A DNA stretch of 64,000 nt from Silvimonas amylolytica (lineage in GTDB: Bacteria; Pseudomonadota; Gammaproteobacteria; Burkholderiales; Chitinibacteraceae), in contig NZ_BMLY01000003.1 in NCBI RefSeq assembly GCF_014645555.1, forward strand, positions 178,588 through 242,587. Direction: 5' to 3'. A model generated the notes under the pieces. The model did no database searches and was not told where the DNA came from. It saw only the letters and a list, made by a program, of their open reading frames with translations. Numbering within the stretch: the stretch's first letter is position 1; each line of letters starts with the position of its first letter. The translations under genes and the position numbers were made by a program. Of the stretch, positions 53,715-64,000 are shown in pieces.

Positions 53715-56042
53715 TTAGAGCGAGTATTTGTCGTCGAGGTCGGCAATGAATTTTGAGTCGGGCAGCGGGGCTACTTTGGGCTGCAGGCTGCTGGGCCCGG
53801 TGTAGCCAAACGACGCCGTCTTGAACTTCAGGTCTCCCGGGCCGCCAATTTCCACCGCGCCGCCTTCGAGCTTGATGTAGGCACCGCCGCACAGCAGGGT
53901 GAGTTTCTGTTTGGCGGCGATGGTGATTTCGCCTTCGGTGCTGGTGAGGGTCATGGCCTGGCGGCTGGCGAGGCTCATGGCGCCGGTCTGGGCCTGGAGG
54001 TCGACGTTGCCTTTGGCGGCGTAGAGCTTGATGCCGAGCTTGTTGGCCAGAAAGCTGATGGCGTCACCGGCGGCAATGGTCAGGCTTTTGAGAATGCCGA
54101 AGTCGGTCTGCCCACCGGCTGTAAAGATGAGGTTTTTGCCGGCGCTGGTTTGAATGGTGTCGGGGGTGACGCTGGCGATGCCTGCCGGCGCGGACAGCAG
54201 GATGGCGGCTTGCTTGAGTTCGGTGAGGTGGGTTTGCAGGAAGGCGGTCTGGGTTTGCAGGTCCGCCAGTTCGGCATGGGCCAGCGTTGCAGCTTCGCGC
54301 AGGCTTTGGGTGAGTTTCTGGGCTTGCTGGAGTTCATCCAGGGCGGCTTGCATGTCCAGTTGCTGGCCGTTGGCGCCCGGTTGGGCGTCGGCGGTAATCC
54401 AGGTGCCTTTGGCACTGCGCAGGGCGAGCCAGCCGTCGGTGCGTAATTCTGCGCCCTGGCCTCTAGGGTCTTTTTTTGAGTCGACCAGAAAGCCGAGGTT
54501 GAGTTGGGATTTCTGGTGCGGGGTGCTTAGCTTGGCGCTGAGACGCTCGTCTTTGTCCTCAAACCTGAGTTTGTTGCCCGACAACGTTCGCAAGATTGCG
54601 CGAGAGTTGTTCTTGTTAGTCAGCAAGTCCGGTTTGGTCTGGTCATGCATGGCATGGGCGATGTACGGGCGCTCCAAAGAGCCCTCGACAAAGCCAACCT
54701 GGATTTCTGTACCGTCGGTGAGCGGCATGTGAAAGCCATACTCATCACCCGCGTAGGGTCGCGCCAGACGCATTAACCTGCTGCTGCCGGCCGGGGGCCA
54801 GTTGCCTGCGACGGCATCTTTGTCATACATGAAGCTCACGCGATAGCGGCCAGATTCGTCGACGTAAGCATGCCTGTAACGGCTGGGGCTGGTAATCCGC
54901 GCCGGGATGGTGCCGGTGATTTTGGGGATGGGCGTGGTGCCAATGGGCGAGCGGAAGATGCGGTCTGCCGGGATGGCTTCAAAGGTGTTGGCCCAGGCGC
55001 TTCTGCGGCTGGCGGTGTGAACCACCTTGGTCAGCACCCAGCCAAACTCGGCCAGCGGGTCGGCTATGCGGTCAGTGCGGAAGATTTTGCCCGGCGTAAA
55101 CGCCAGCACGGTGCTTTTGCCGGAGGCGAGCACTTGCTGGGCGCGGGCAATCTCGAACGCCAGTGTGGCGGCAGCGACGCCTTCTTCCGTGGTCTTTTGA
55201 TGGAACCCGGGTTGGTAGTCGCGTCCGACAAAGCCCTGCTCGCTTGCCCACGCCTGTTTGTTGCCCAGCAGGCTGGCGCCACCGGAGGTGCGATAGTTGT
55301 AGTCAGCCCGCCCGTACTGCCCAATCACCGGCTTCGCTGCAATTTCAAGGTCAAGAACCGCCTCTGACCAATTAGCCGACAAACCACTCTCTGGCCGAAA
55401 CAGTTGTACGTCAGTCGCCTTGATATACCCGGTGAGGTCATCCGTGAAGACCAGGCTTTCTGTTTGCTGGTGCTTGTCTGTTTCTTGCGAAAAATAGAAG
55501 AACAGACCTACGCTTTCACACAGGCGGGTGATGAACGCCAGGCTGGACTCCCGCCACTGCGTCAATGTTTCCAGCACGGGGTATTCCCGCGTGGTTTTGA
55601 ACTGGACCTGGTGGCCGGTCAGATTGAGGTCTGTACGCAGGATTTTGGCAATGGCATCGAGGACATTGACGTTCTGCAGCAAACGGGTGTCGATGAAGTT
55701 GGCCAGCCGGGTCAGCTGCGGGCCGATGCAGATTTCGTAGATGTTTTCGTCAAGCGTACTGCCGATGCGTTTGCAGGAGGTCACCACCCCGTGGAACAAC
55801 CGTTCCGGTTTGCCTACCGCGTCGGCCAGGCTGCCGCCACGGGCACGGAGTTGTTCATCCACAGGGCAGACCGTGAACAAGGCGGGTTTGTCCAGCCCCT
55901 GCAACAGATTCAGCTCACTGGCGGTCGTGACCGTAATCTTCAGCTCGTACGGCTTGTTCAGTTGCTCTGTGATGCAGACGTCACGGACTGATAGTTGCGC
56001 CTGGTAAGCGTTGATGTCGAGAAAGTATGCTTGCTGGGCCAC
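53715..56042 (-). CDS. vgrG: Type VI secretion spike protein VgrG
   Basis: Trimeric spike of the T6SS, 775 residues. The N-terminal gp27-like part has QWRESSLAFITRLCESVGL and FFYFSQ; the gp5-like OB region contains YVDESGRYRVSFMYD and the SSRLMRLARPYAGDEYGFH segment typical of VgrG. A C-terminal DUF2345-type beta region (NLIFTAGGQTDF, SKLTLLCGGAYIKLEGG-like) forms the extended spike, ending without a toxin domain. It is the first gene of the operon; effector and probable immunity follow with short gaps. Confidence 0.95.
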   Translation of the reverse strand: MAQQAYFLDINAYQAQLSVRDVCITEQLNKPYELKITVTTASELNLLQGLDKPALFTVCPVDEQLRARGGSLADAVGKPERLFHGVVTSCKRIGSTLDENIYEICIGPQLTRLANFIDTRLLQNVNVLDAIAKILRTDLNLTGHQVQFKTTREYPVLETLTQWRESSLAFITRLCESVGLFFYFSQETDKHQQTESLVFTDDLTGYIKATDVQLFRPESGLSANWSEAVLDLEIAAKPVIGQYGRADYNYRTSGGASLLGNKQAWASEQGFVGRDYQPGFHQKTTEEGVAAATLAFEIARAQQVLASGKSTVLAFTPGKIFRTDRIADPLAEFGWVLTKVVHTASRRSAWANTFEAIPADRIFRSPIGTTPIPKITGTIPARITSPSRYRHAYVDESGRYRVSFMYDKDAVAGNWPPAGSSRLMRLARPYAGDEYGFHMPLTDGTEIQVGFVEGSLERPYIAHAMHDQTKPDLLTNKNNSRAILRTLSGNKLRFEDKDERLSAKLSTPHQKSQLNLGFLVDSKKDPRGQGAELRTDGWLALRSAKGTWITADAQPGANGQQLDMQAALDELQQAQKLTQSLREAATLAHAELADLQTQTAFLQTHLTELKQAAILLSAPAGIASVTPDTIQTSAGKNLIFTAGGQTDFGILKSLTIAAGDAISFLANKLGIKLYAAKGNVDLQAQTGAMSLASRQAMTLTSTEGEITIAAKQKLTLLCGGAYIKLEGGAVEIGGPGDLKFKTASFGYTGPSSLQPKVAPLPDSKFIADLDDKYSL

Positions 56043-56655
56043 GGCGGTCTGCTTTCCCTGAATAAAATTCAGGGAAAACTACACTCCGGCGCTCGCCCAT
56101 GAAATGTGAAAAAATCACACGTTTTCAATGGCTTGTGCTATCAAAATTATCAAATATATGAAGATTATGGTTGCGTGTGAGTGACTTGGGTTATTTGTTG
56201 TACGAATTTCCTGGGATGGAAAAAACTTACGGGCCTGGCAAGGGCTCTACACAAGTGCTGCCTGTTCACTCAGCATCGCTTCTGCACTGGGAATACCCCT
56301 CTCCAAGTTGCTTGCCTAGAACGTAGAGGTGCTGCTGACGAGGAAGCGGAATTCAGTTACAGGGGAGTCCGTCGAGCCGGTTCTTGCGAATGCAGACAAT
56401 CTTTGGAGTCACAACCGGACTCTTGACCTTGTAACTTGGACTGTTGCCGGATGAGACAGGTCCAAAACCATACAAAGACATAGCATGTAGATTTAAGGGG
56501 GAAGTACGAATATGTATGGCAAGAAAAAACCCCTCAAACGAGGGGTTTTAGGCGAATAACCGGTCCAAAAGCTCGAACTATGTATTTTTGGTCGGGGAGA
56601 ATAACTAAATCAGCGGCGTTTTTTTACAGCCAGGGGCGGCAAGCCCCAAAACAAC
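56043..56655. other. 613-base gap between vgrG and metG
   Basis: No gene is supported. Upstream of vgrG it has a symmetrical TGTGA-AAAAA-TCACA (56105-56119), resembling a regulator site (CRP sites have a six-base spacer), and AT-rich sequence around 56140-56170 that may be the vgrG promoter. The metG terminator is at 56524-56549. Confidence 0.5.
56524..56549 (-). terminator. Terminator of metG
   Basis: AAAACCCCTC (56526-56535) and GAGGGGTTTT (56540-56549) form a 10-bp stem around AAAC; on the minus strand a run of six T follows. It lies about 107 bases after the metG stop. Confidence 0.8.
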
Positions 56656-58710
56656 TCACTTCACCCGCATCCCAGGCTTGGCGCCCAGGTCCGGGGTCAG
56701 GATATACAAACCGCCATCGCCACCCGCAGCCAGCACCATGCCTTCAGACATGCCAAACTTCATCTTGCGCGGGGCCAGGTTGGCGACCATGACGGTGTGG
56801 CGGCCGATCAGGTCTTCCGGCTTGTAGGCGCTCTTGATACCGGCAAACACGTTGCGGGTTTCCGGCAGGCCAATGTCCAGCGTCAGTTGCAGCAGCTTCT
56901 CCGCGCCTTCTACGTGCTGGGCATTCACGATCCTGGCAATGCGCAGGTCGATCTTGCCGAAGTCATCAATATTGATGACCGGTTCAATTTCCGGGATTTC
57001 ATAATCCGGCTTGGCGGCGGCTGGCTCGTTGCTGGTCGGGGCCAGGCTTTGTTTGTTTTCTTCGATCAAGGCTTCAATGTTCTTTGGGTCTACGCGCTGC
57101 ATCAGGTGCTGGTACACGTTGATGGTATGGCCGGTCAGCAGTGTGCTGGCGTCGGCCCAGGTCAGCGGGGCAATGTTGAGGAAGCTTTCCACGTCCGCCG
57201 CCAGTTTCGGCAGTACCGGTTTCAGGTACACGGTCAGGATGCGGAAGGCGTTGATTAGTACCGAGCACACGCGTTGCAGTTCGGCGTCCTGGCCTTCTTG
57301 CTTGGCAATTTCCCACGGCTTGTGAGCGTCAACCCACTGATTGACTTCATCGGTCAGCGCCATGATGTCGCGGATGGCGCGGCTATATTCGCGGCTTTCC
57401 CACAGGCCGGCAATCTGGTCCGATGCAGCTTGTAGTTTGGCCAGCGGACCGCTGTCGCCCAACTCGGCGGCCAGCTTGCCGTCAAAACGTTTGGTGATGA
57501 AACCGGCGGCGCGGCTGGCAATGTTGATGTACTTGCCGATCAGATCACTGTTCACGCGGGCGACAAAGTCTTCCAGGTTCAGGTCGATATCTTCGATATT
57601 GGCGTTGAGCTTGGCGGCAAAGTAATAGCGCAGCCATTCCGGGTTCAGGTGGCGCAGATAAGACTCGGCGGTGATAAACGTGCCGCGGCTCTTGGACATC
57701 TTCTGACCATCAACCGTCAAGAAACCGTGGGCGTTGATGCCGGTCGGGGTGCGGTAGCCGGCGTATTCCAGCATGGCAGGCCAGAACAGGGCGTGGAAGT
57801 ACAGAATGTCCTTGCCGATATGGTGATACAGCTCGGCGCCGGAATCCTTGTTCCAGAAATCATCAAAATTGATGCCAGTGCGATCACACAATTGCTGGAA
57901 GCTGGCCATGTAGCCAACCGGTGCATCCAGCCACACATAGAAATACTTGCCCGGCGCATCCGGGATTTCAAAGCCGAAGTAGGGCGCATCACGGCTGATG
58001 TCCCAGTCATTCAGACCAGCGTCAAACCATTCTTGCAGTTTGTTGGCAGCACCTTCTTGCAGGCGCAGGCGATCATTGCCGTTCACATTCACGCGGCCGG
58101 AAGTCCAGCTGCGCAGGAATTCTTCGCAATCACCCAGCTTGAAGAAGTAGTGCTCAGAGTCACGCAGTTCTGGCGTGGCGCCGGAAATGGCGGAGTACGG
58201 GTTGATCAGGTCGGTCGGGGCGTAGGTGGTGCCACAGACTTCACAGTTATCGCCGTATTGGTCCTTGGCGTGACACTTGGGGCATTCGCCTTTCACAAAG
58301 CGATCCGGCAGGAACATGTTTTTTTGCGGATCGTACAACTGGCTGATGGTGCGATTGGCGATCTTGCCGTTGGCTTTGAGCGCGTTGTAAATGCGGTAGG
58401 AATACTGGCGGTTTTCTTCCGAGTGCGTGCTGCCGTAGTTGTCGTAGTTCACCAGGAACCCGGCAAAGTCTTGCTCGTGCGCTTGTTTTGCGTCGGCAAT
58501 CAGTTGTTCTGGCGTAATGCCCAGATTCTGGGCGCGCAACATGATCGGCGTGCCGTGGGTGTCATCGGCACAGACGGCGTAGCACTCGTGCCCGCGCATC
58601 TTCTGAAAACGCGCCCAGGTATCGGTCTGGATATGTTCCAGCATATGCCCAAGGTGCAGCGGACCGTTGGCATACGGGAGGGCGGAGGTAATCAGTATCT
58701 TGCGCTTCAT
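56656..58710 (-). CDS. metG: Methionine-tRNA ligase
   Basis: Class I aminoacyl-tRNA synthetase, 684 residues. HIGH-like motif is [14 protein letters not shown], the KMSKS loop is [11 protein letters not shown], and the zinc knuckle reads [18 protein letters not shown]. The C-terminal 110 residues form the tRNA-binding OB domain ([17 protein letters not shown]), as in the MetG1 dimeric type. It has a TATAAT box 38 bases upstream and its own terminator. No anomalies. Confidence 0.98.
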   Translation of the reverse strand: MKRKILITSALPYANGPLHLGHMLEHIQTDTWARFQKMRGHECYAVCADDTHGTPIMLRAQNLGITPEQLIADAKQAHEQDFAGFLVNYDNYGSTHSEENRQYSYRIYNALKANGKIANRTISQLYDPQKNMFLPDRFVKGECPKCHAKDQYGDNCEVCGTTYAPTDLINPYSAISGATPELRDSEHYFFKLGDCEEFLRSWTSGRVNVNGNDRLRLQEGAANKLQEWFDAGLNDWDISRDAPYFGFEIPDAPGKYFYVWLDAPVGYMASFQQLCDRTGINFDDFWNKDSGAELYHHIGKDILYFHALFWPAMLEYAGYRTPTGINAHGFLTVDGQKMSKSRGTFITAESYLRHLNPEWLRYYFAAKLNANIEDIDLNLEDFVARVNSDLIGKYINIASRAAGFITKRFDGKLAAELGDSGPLAKLQAASDQIAGLWESREYSRAIRDIMALTDEVNQWVDAHKPWEIAKQEGQDAELQRVCSVLINAFRILTVYLKPVLPKLAADVESFLNIAPLTWADASTLLTGHTINVYQHLMQRVDPKNIEALIEENKQSLAPTSNEPAAAKPDYEIPEIEPVINIDDFGKIDLRIARIVNAQHVEGAEKLLQLTLDIGLPETRNVFAGIKSAYKPEDLIGRHTVMVANLAPRKMKFGMSEGMVLAAGGDGGLYILTPDLGAKPGMRVK

Positions 58711-58747
58711 GGGATCAGGCTGTCCGTGTTGAACAATCGAATTGGCG

Positions 58748-58753
58748 ATTATA
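58748..58753 (-). promoter_or_regulatory. Probable -10 box of metG
   Basis: A perfect TATAAT on the minus strand, with the start about 30 bases before the ATG. No good -35 is visible at the right distance. Confidence 0.5.
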
Positions 58754-58799
58754 CCGCAAGAGACAGCCTGATCTGAAAAGCGCTAATGCCGTTTTGCCA

Positions 58800-59918
58800 T
58801 CAAGAAGAAGAGGTCACGACCTCGCTCAGCGGTCGCACCGGTGCGGTGGTGGCGTCGCGCTGTTGGCGTACCCGTTTGAGCGGCAGCCACAACACGGCCA
58901 GCCATGGCACCCGTGAGACAAACCGGTAGGCCAGCGCCGGTAAAATCATCGCCGCTAACCAGGAGGCAATGGATGCCAGTATCAAGATGTGGCCGTGTTC
59001 CATGAATAACCGGAATACGCGACGCTGCAGGTAATCATGAAACAGCAGGATGAAGAGGCTGGCTGCTGCCGCCTGCGTCAAAAGCCACTTCAGACGGGGC
59101 AAGTGGCGCGGAATCCAGACTGCGACGGACAGTACCAGATAGACCCCGCAGACTGTTTGCCCGATGTTGCACAGATAATCATCAAATATCCGATCGTTGA
59201 GGTTCATCTCGCCGGAAGACAGGTCATGCAGCAGAACAAATGCGGCAAGGCCCAAGAGTGCGACGAGTGGGTGCGGCTCAAAAGTGCGAAGTCTTTCACG
59301 CAGCGCATGCCCGATCAAAAAAATCGGCACGGTGATCAGCAACAGATCGGCACTGAACGGGAAACCCAACGCGTTATAGATGGCAGGCGTTGCGGAGTAA
59401 GCCACGTTGGAGATCGGAATGGGCATTCCTTCCAGTCGCTGAAACATCTCCCATGCCAGGGTCACGCTGGTGATCCCGATCAGTAACGACAGCCACTGCG
59501 GAATACGTAGCCGCTCGGCAATATTCAGGTAAACCCGCGCCGTGATGAACACCAGAAACAAATGTGGCAAGAACCACAGTGGCGTCCAGCGCAGTGTGCC
59601 CCCGGTGCCATAGAGCGAACCCGCCACATATTGTGAGAATGGGTCTTTTGACAAAAGCGGCTGTAACGGCGCCACCACGATCAACGTGACAAAGAAGGGT
59701 TTAAGCACGCCATCCAGCTTGGCAAGAGTGAGCTTGCCCAGCGATAGCGTGTCGTTGAAAAACACCCCGGACATCAGGAAAAACATGGGCATGTTGATGG
59801 AGTGCAGAACCTGATGCGCCATGGGGTTGATGTGCTGGAAGATCAGGTTGTGGCCCAGCACCACGAGCGAAATGCCCATGCCGCGGGCCACATCCAGATG
59901 CTGGATGCGTCCTTTCAT
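58800..59918 (-). CDS. Acyltransferase family 3 membrane protein (372 aa)
   Basis: Second OafA-like membrane acyltransferase in the window, not closely similar to the one at 28 kb. It starts RIQHLDVARGMGISLVVLGH, with the conserved Asp-Xaa-Xaa-Arg-Gly pattern and the His at the end of the first helix, then INMPMFFLMSGVFF. About ten helices. GAGGTG precedes the ATG. Presumably O-acetylates a surface glycan; the target is unknown. It stands alone. Confidence 0.88.
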   Translation of the reverse strand: MKGRIQHLDVARGMGISLVVLGHNLIFQHINPMAHQVLHSINMPMFFLMSGVFFNDTLSLGKLTLAKLDGVLKPFFVTLIVVAPLQPLLSKDPFSQYVAGSLYGTGGTLRWTPLWFLPHLFLVFITARVYLNIAERLRIPQWLSLLIGITSVTLAWEMFQRLEGMPIPISNVAYSATPAIYNALGFPFSADLLLITVPIFLIGHALRERLRTFEPHPLVALLGLAAFVLLHDLSSGEMNLNDRIFDDYLCNIGQTVCGVYLVLSVAVWIPRHLPRLKWLLTQAAAASLFILLFHDYLQRRVFRLFMEHGHILILASIASWLAAMILPALAYRFVSRVPWLAVLWLPLKRVRQQRDATTAPVRPLSEVVTSSS

Positions 59919-60120
59919 TACTCACCTCATTGATATGTGCGGTTGGTTTTGAGGTGATTCTACGGCGATATTTCAAATAATTACAACAAAAGACATAATT
60001 AAGTAATTATTAATATGGTTATTTCTTAAGGTTTGGAAAGTGCTTACGGGTGGTACAAACCAGCGACGAAAACGGGGCGGTCGCGGTAACATGACGGGTT
60101 GATTTTTTTCAGGCGCACGC

Positions 60121-60741
60121 ATGGTTTTTCCGCTTTACTTTGAAGTAATCAACCAGATCGGCACGGCAGCGTTTGCGGTGGCCGGGTATCTGGTTGGCGC
60201 ACGCAAGCGGCTGGACCTGCTGGGCGTGGTGATCGTGGCACTCTTGACGGGCATTGGCGGCGGCATCATGCGTGATGTGCTGGTCAACCGGACGCCACGG
60301 GTGTTTGTGGACGCGCTGCCGCTGTACACCATTTTTGTCACGCTGGGTGTATCCTGGCTGATCAAGCTGCATCAACGTCATACAGGCATGCTGCGCAAGC
60401 TGTTTATCGTGGCTGATTCTATTGGCCTTGTTGCCTTCAGCCTGGCCGGTGCGCATGTCGGCATGGATAGCGGCCTGAATTTGTTTGGGGTGTGTTTCCT
60501 GGGCTTTGTCACCGCTGTGGGCGGGGGGCTGGTGCGAGACGTCATGGTGAACGACGTACCCTTTATCTTGCGCGAAGACTTTTACGGCACCGTCGCTATC
60601 TTGCTGTCGGTAGCGTTGTATGTCTGCCGCCAATACGGCATGGAAGGCCCGGCAGCGGAGTGGTCGTTATTTGGTCTGGGGCTGGCGCTGCGTCTTGTTG
60701 CGCACAAGCGTGATTTCAAATTGCCCAAGGTGGAAGGATGA
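60121..60741 (+). CDS. TRIC-type cation channel family protein (UPF0126/YadS-like)
   Basis: A 206-residue inner-membrane protein made of two similar halves, each carrying a glycine-rich GGG-x-[IL]-[MV]-RD motif: GIGGGIMRDVLVN in the first and AVGGGLVRDVMVN in the second. This duplication is diagnostic. The family is related to trimeric intracellular cation channels; the physiological substrate in bacteria is uncertain. The stop overlaps the next gene by four bases. Confidence 0.93.
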   Translation: MVFPLYFEVINQIGTAAFAVAGYLVGARKRLDLLGVVIVALLTGIGGGIMRDVLVNRTPRVFVDALPLYTIFVTLGVSWLIKLHQRHTGMLRKLFIVADSIGLVAFSLAGAHVGMDSGLNLFGVCFLGFVTAVGGGLVRDVMVNDVPFILREDFYGTVAILLSVALYVCRQYGMEGPAAEWSLFGLGLALRLVAHKRDFKLPKVEG

Positions 60742-61373
60742 ACCCGCAATTGCCGGCCACAGGTGATCTTGCTGGCTGGAGCGACTGGCTGCGCCAGCAA
60801 CTGGCCGGTGCAGAGCGTCAAACGCTGGGTGACCTGAATCAGCAAAACGCCGGGCGAGCAGCAGCGGTACTCGTGCCCGTGGTGCCGTACAACGAGGGTA
60901 CGCGCATCATTCTGACGGAGCGCGCGGCGCACCTGCGCCACCATGCTGGCCAGATCAGTTTTCCGGGTGGACGCGCTGATCCGCACGACCAGAATCCCGC
61001 TGCTACGGCGCTGCGTGAAGCACGAGAAGAAATTGGTTTGTGCCCGGAAAATGTCACCGTGGTGGGCGAATTAGGGCAGTACCACACCGTTACCGGATTC
61101 AATGTGACACCCGTGGTGGGGCTGGTGCAGCCTGGCATGGCGCTGCGGCCTGAGCCCGGTGAAGTGGCCACCATCCTGGAACTGCCCTGGAGCACATTGC
61201 TGGACCCGGCACGTTACGAATGGCGCTGGGTAGAGCGCCGGGGGGTAAAGGGCAAAAGCCTTTTTGTAGAGTGCGACACCATTACGGTCTGGGGCGCGAC
61301 CGCCGGCATGTTGTTGATGCTGGCGCGGGCACTGGGGATGCCCGGTCAGCCGCGGGATGCTACATCGCGCTGA
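60738..61373 (+). CDS. CoA pyrophosphatase-type Nudix hydrolase (NudL-like)
   Basis: 211 residues. The CoA-pyrophosphatase signature LTERAAHLRHHAGQISFPGG precedes the Nudix box REAREEIGL, both intact. Family members cleave CoA or its oxidised forms to phosphopantetheine and 3',5'-ADP. Translation is coupled to the preceding channel-like gene (ATGA overlap). The C-terminal part has an RRGVKGKSLFVECD-type beta segment. Confidence 0.93.
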   Translation: MNPQLPATGDLAGWSDWLRQQLAGAERQTLGDLNQQNAGRAAAVLVPVVPYNEGTRIILTERAAHLRHHAGQISFPGGRADPHDQNPAATALREAREEIGLCPENVTVVGELGQYHTVTGFNVTPVVGLVQPGMALRPEPGEVATILELPWSTLLDPARYEWRWVERRGVKGKSLFVECDTITVWGATAGMLLMLARALGMPGQPRDATSR

Positions 61374-61496
61374 TCCGGCCATTACCAGGCTGGTTCTTGT
61401 AATGCCCGACAACCCCAATCAATACAAATGGTTGCAAGCCAGTCCCGGTTTTCGCGTTCCGTGTATCTTGCAGAGCAGCGAATTGTCACAGGATCG

Positions 61497-61505
61497 TGCT
61501 ACAAT
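61497..61505 (+). promoter_or_regulatory. Extended -10 promoter element of typA
   Basis: TGC-TACAAT is an extended -10 (TGn-TATAAT) with one mismatch, about 35 bases before the ATG. No fitting -35 is seen, as is usual with extended -10 elements. Confidence 0.5.
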
Positions 61506-61538
61506 CCTCGGCTTTTCAAACTGTTAGCTTCCCCAAAC

Positions 61539-63359
<1,821 letters not shown>

Positions 63360-63379
63360 GCCGGCAAGCTGGCTTGTGC

Positions 63380-63409
63380 AAAAAAAGGCGACCTCGGTCG
63401 CCTTTTTTT
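63380..63409. terminator. Bidirectional terminator between typA and the YeaQ-family gene
   Basis: AAAAAAAGGCGACC (63380-63393) pairs with GGTCGCCTTTTTTT (63396-63409). The runs of A and T serve both converging genes. Confidence 0.9.
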
Positions 63410-63453
63410 CGTCTGGACTATTGCTGCTGCGCCTGCCTGGCGCGAGTGCAGAC

Positions 63454-63708
63454 TTAGTGCTGCAGCATCTGCACGACCCAAAGTACAACGATGGCACCGA
63501 TGACCGACATGATGATGCCGACGGGGTGGACTGGTGAGCCCTCGGGTGGTTTGCTGAACAAGCGGGCAATAAAGCCGCCCACAAACGCGCCCACAATGCC
63601 CAGAATGCCCGTCATGAACAGGCCCATGCCTTGTGCGCCTGGCATGATCCAGCGTGCGATCAAACCTACGACAATGCCGACGATAAACATCCAGATCAAA
63701 TGAAACAT
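63454..63708 (-). CDS. YeaQ/YmgE (GlsB) family stress-associated membrane protein
   Basis: An 84-residue protein with three hydrophobic helices. The start WMFIVGIVVGLIARWIMPG and the centre MTGILGIVGAFVGGFIARLF match the transglycosylase-associated/GlsB family. Members are induced by stationary phase or envelope stress; precise function is unknown. Confidence 0.93.
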   Translation of the reverse strand: MFHLIWMFIVGIVVGLIARWIMPGAQGMGLFMTGILGIVGAFVGGFIARLFSKPPEGSPVHPVGIIMSVIGAIVVLWVVQMLQH

Positions 63709-63880
63709 GTGTGTGCTCCCTGAAAAGAGGCGACATGAAAGCAGGAAAAGGACAGCAACGAAATCAGATCAATCCGGCAATGTGTTTTGCTGCAAGAGCA
63801 GATTGCAGTCTGGCGGAACAGAGTGGGCCGGTGCTATTGAAGATAGCAGGTGTGAGGAGGGGTGGTGGCTGGCGTGCAAA

Positions 63881-63916
63881 AACAAAGAACCCGATCAATC
63901 GATCGGGTTCTTTGTT
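63881..63916 (-). terminator. Terminator downstream of tRNA-Leu
   Basis: A 16-bp perfect stem pairs 63881-63896 with 63901-63916 (loop AATC). On the minus strand a T-rich run follows, so it ends the tRNA transcript. Confidence 0.85.
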
Positions 63917-63922
63917 GAGTTT

Positions 63923-64000
63923 GGGTGCCCAAAGGGACGCCTCGAACTTCCACGCCCTTGCGAGCGCCAGGACCTGAACCTGGTGCGTCTACCAATTCCG
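63923..64000 (-). tRNA. tRNA-Leu(CAG), 5' end cut by the window edge; atypical 3' end
   Basis: Read on the minus strand it shows the class II D-arm GGAATTGGTAGACGC, anticodon stem-loop CCAGG-TTCAGGT-CCTGG (anticodon CAG), a long variable arm and GTTCGAG of the T-arm. The first bases lie beyond the window edge. The 3' side does not fold normally: one T-stem mismatch, one extra base, and ACCC in place of ACCA. It may be functional, a degenerate copy, or altered by integration. Confidence 0.85.

Overview
This window looks like chromosome of a GC-rich betaproteobacterium, probably of the order Neisseriales (Chromobacteriaceae or Chitinibacteraceae type). That is an inference from the protein flavour and gene layout: sigma-54-type flagellar control, a tonB-exbB-exbD-exbD group, type IV minor pilins, and argO/argP. 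I could not run a database search, so the taxon is not proven. Most of the window (about 60% GC) is ordinary chromosome; the accessory parts are a repeat-rich gap at 43.1-43.8 kb and an AT-rich toxin/immunity stretch at about 49.0-52.1 kb.

Layout. 0-3.4 kb: 3' end of aroA, htpG with a good heat-shock (sigma-32) promoter, and a HAD phosphatase. 3.5-14.4 kb: flagellar export and switch genes. flhB-flhA lie on the minus strand, divergent from fliK, then fliL-M-N-O-P-Q-R, a small membrane protein and a pseudouridine synthase. 15.3-20.5 kb: a TonB-dependent receptor followed by its energy module tonB-exbB-exbD-exbD, with strong hairpins between cistrons. 20.8-26.6 kb: a complete peptide-type ABC importer, interrupted after the binding-protein gene by a compact nested inverted-repeat element. 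26.7-31.6 kb: two GNAT acetyltransferases, a membrane acyltransferase, a large multi-spanning membrane protein and a DUF2889 protein. 31.7-35.8 kb: a minor pilin operon (pilE-, fimT-, pilV-, pilW- and pilX-like) without pilY1, but with a very large PilX-like last gene. 36.1-43.1 kb: orphan PTS EIIA plus a small partner ORF, zinc alcohol dehydrogenase, glutathione reductase, TMEM175-type channel, LLM flavin oxidoreductase, and argO/argP.

43.8-56.0 kb is one minus-strand type VI secretion module: vgrG, a multidomain cell-wall hydrolase effector, a translationally coupled exported protein (probable immunity), two more small exported proteins, a PAAR spike tip, an unknown two-TM protein, and tssM. 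The core sheath and baseplate genes are not in the window. The effector is chimeric. Its GC content drops from about 60% to about 40% where a GH19-type lysozyme/chitinase-like domain begins, and the AT-rich sequence continues through the immunity-like genes. The presumed immunity gene contains a run of ten G and is frameshifted there; nine G would restore a 304-residue protein. This toxin-immunity cassette, with its possible phase switch, is the most interesting item in the window.

56.6-64.0 kb returns to housekeeping: metG, another membrane acyltransferase, a TRIC-type channel protein, a CoA-type Nudix hydrolase, typA/bipA, a YeaQ-family membrane protein and a partial tRNA-Leu(CAG) whose 3' end looks irregular.
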